Assembly (NCBI GenBank): GCA_029858845.1
Contig: JAOUEG010000140.1
Coordinates: 1 to 5,365 of the forward strand
From: Chloroflexota bacterium
GTDB taxonomy: Bacteria; Chloroflexota; Limnocylindria; Limnocylindrales; CSP1-4
Direction of reading: 5' to 3'
Length of the DNA: 5,365 nucleotides
This document shows positions 4,280 through 5,365 of this stretch, in pieces. Both the position numbers and the translations under genes were made by a program. Numbering within the stretch: the stretch's first letter is position 1; every line of letters begins with the position of its first letter. The notes beneath the pieces are model-generated. The model did no database searches. It was not told the origin of the DNA and was given only the letters and a program-made list of their open reading frames with translations.

Positions 4280-5365
4280 ATGTCCCTGTTGAAGCGAATC
4301 GAGAGTGCCCGCCCGGGTGGTGCGCCGGAAGCGCCCGCACCCGGGGCGCCCGGCGCTCCTGGATCGAACCTCCCGGCGCCGGCGGCTCCACCGCCGTCGC
4401 TCCCCACGGCCCCGCGTCTGGCGACGTCGGCACCCGTCCGCGAGTCGTTCCGCGACGTCAAGTTCCGGATCCAGAGCCGGGTCATCCAGGACCTGGACCC
4501 GAAGCTGGACCTGTCCAACCAGGTCGAGGTACGGCGCCAGATCGAGGAGATCTTCGGCAAGGTCATCGACGAGGAAGGCCTCGCCCTGACCCGGGCGGAG
4601 CGCGTCCGGATGCTCGAGCAGATCACGGACGAGATCATCGGCCTCGGCCCGCTCGAGCCACTCCTGCGCGACGAATCCATCACCGAGGTGATGGTCAACG
4701 GCCCGCGGCAGGTCTACATCGAGCGATCCGGCAAGCTGGAGCTCACCAACGTCGTCTTCCAGAACGACGACCACGTCATGCGCATCATCGATCGGATCAT
4801 CGCCCCGATCGGCCGCCGCGTCGACGAGTCGTCGCCGATGGTGGACGCGCGCCTCACGGACGGCTCCCGCGTCAACGCGATCATCCCGCCGCTCTCCCTC
4901 GTGGGCCCGGTCGTCACGATCCGGAAGTTCTCCGCCTCGCCCTTCACGGTGGACGACCTGGTCCGCTTCGGCACGGCGACCGCCGACATGTTCGACTTCC
5001 TGCGCGCCTGCGTCGAAGCCCGCCTCAACATCTTCGTGTCCGGCGGCACCGGCTCCGGCAAGACCACGACCCTCAACGTCCTGTCGTCGTTCATCCCGAA
5101 TGACGAGCGCATCGTCACGATCGAGGACGCGGCCGAGCTCCAGCTCCGCCAGGAGCATGTCGTGACCCTGGAGTCCCGCCCACCGAACATCGAGGGCAAG
5201 GGCGCGATCCCCATCCGCGAGCTCGTGCGCAACGCCCTCCGCATGCGGCCAGACCGCATCATCGTCGGCGAGTGTCGTTCCGGCGAGGCCCTGGACATGC
5301 TCCAGGCCATGAACACCGGCCACGATGGGTCGATGTCCACCGGCCACGCCAACTCCCCGCGCGAC
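4280..5365 (+). CDS. cpaF: Tad pilus secretion ATPase CpaF/TadA (incomplete at 3' end)
   Basis: The gene is open from ATG 4280 to the window end: 362 residues are seen, and the C-terminal remainder lies outside. It is the hexameric GspE/VirB11-superfamily ATPase that powers Tad pilin polymerisation at the inner face of the membrane. Residues 1-10 (MSLLKRIESA) precede a Pro/Ala/Gly-rich disordered tail (about 12-52). The N-terminal domain comes next ('IIGLGPLEPLLRD', 'ITEVMVNGP...VYIERSGKL', 'RRVDESSPMVDARL.DGSRVNAIIPP'). The ATPase core follows: Walker A GGTGSGKTT (255-263, Lys261), Asp-box region IVTIEDAAEL, Walker B RIIVGECRSGEALDMLQAM (Glu331) and His box TGHANSPRD (His356). In the Walker B stretch, Cys332 and Ser334 stand where Val/Ala and Gly are frequent. 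It lies 62 bases after cpaE, probably in the same operon, and would normally be followed by tadB and tadC. All catalytic residues in view are intact. Confidence 0.96.
   Translation, partial: MSLLKRIESARPGGAPEAPAPGAPGAPGSNLPAPAAPPPSLPTAPRLATSAPVRESFRDVKFRIQSRVIQDLDPKLDLSNQVEVRRQIEEIFGKVIDEEGLALTRAERVRMLEQITDEIIGLGPLEPLLRDESITEVMVNGPRQVYIERSGKLELTNVVFQNDDHVMRIIDRIIAPIGRRVDESSPMVDARLTDGSRVNAIIPPLSLVGPVVTIRKFSASPFTVDDLVRFGTATADMFDFLRACVEARLNIFVSGGTGSGKTTTLNVLSSFIPNDERIVTIEDAAELQLRQEHVVTLESRPPNIEGKGAIPIRELVRNALRMRPDRIIVGECRSGEALDMLQAMNTGHDGSMSTGHANSPRD

Noticed and set aside
3914..5347. Minus-strand open frame of 477 codons opposite the cpaE end and cpaF
   Set aside because: It has the same antisense artefact composition, spans the junction of two real genes on the other strand, and shows no recognisable motif.
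1..5365. CRISPR arrays, tRNA/rRNA genes, insertion sequences or attachment sites
   Set aside because: No regularly spaced repeats, no transposase-like protein, no terminal inverted repeats and no tRNA-like cloverleaf were seen on either strand.

Overview
The window covers the front part of a Tad (tight adherence, Flp-type) type IV pilus locus. All genes are on the plus strand: a truncated DegS-like histidine kinase-type gene, three small Flp prepilins, cpaB, cpaE and the 5' portion of cpaF. The DNA is GC-rich with a strong G/C preference at third codon positions. The secretin gene (cpaC/rcpA) and cpaD are missing between cpaB and cpaE, and CpaE carries an N-terminal receiver domain with all its key residues. 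Together these suggest a high-GC organism with a single membrane, most likely Chloroflexota (a Limnocylindria-like lineage is my guess), with Actinobacteriota as the alternative. The taxonomic call is inference from protein style, not from a marker gene.

Layout: (1) 1-768, the C-terminal 255 residues of a HisKA_3/DegS-type protein whose dimerisation/phosphoacceptor helix is intact but whose ATP-binding half has lost its catalytic motifs. (2) 765-959, a divergent Flp-like pilin that overlaps the kinase stop codon by ATGA. (3) 1090-1260 and 1427-1600, two closely related Flp pilins. Each has a strong Shine-Dalgarno sequence and is followed by a hairpin with a T-rich tail, so each looks like its own short transcription unit. 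(4) 1601-1882, an intergenic stretch with a terminator and an extended -10 promoter. (5) 1883-2797, cpaB, read from a TTG start. (6) 2798-2945, a gap with two GC-rich hairpins. (7) 2946-4217, cpaE. (8) 4280 to the window end, cpaF, incomplete.

How they fit together: the small prepilins would be cut by a TadV/CpaA-type peptidase encoded elsewhere and polymerised by the CpaF hexameric ATPase with TadB/TadC platform proteins, expected just downstream. CpaE would localise the machine, and CpaB would act in the cell envelope. The most interesting feature is the possible signalling layer. An apparently ATPase-dead histidine-containing protein is translationally coupled to a pilin, and the same locus encodes a CpaE whose receiver domain keeps its phosphoacceptor Asp. 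The CpaE P-loop lysine is replaced by Arg.
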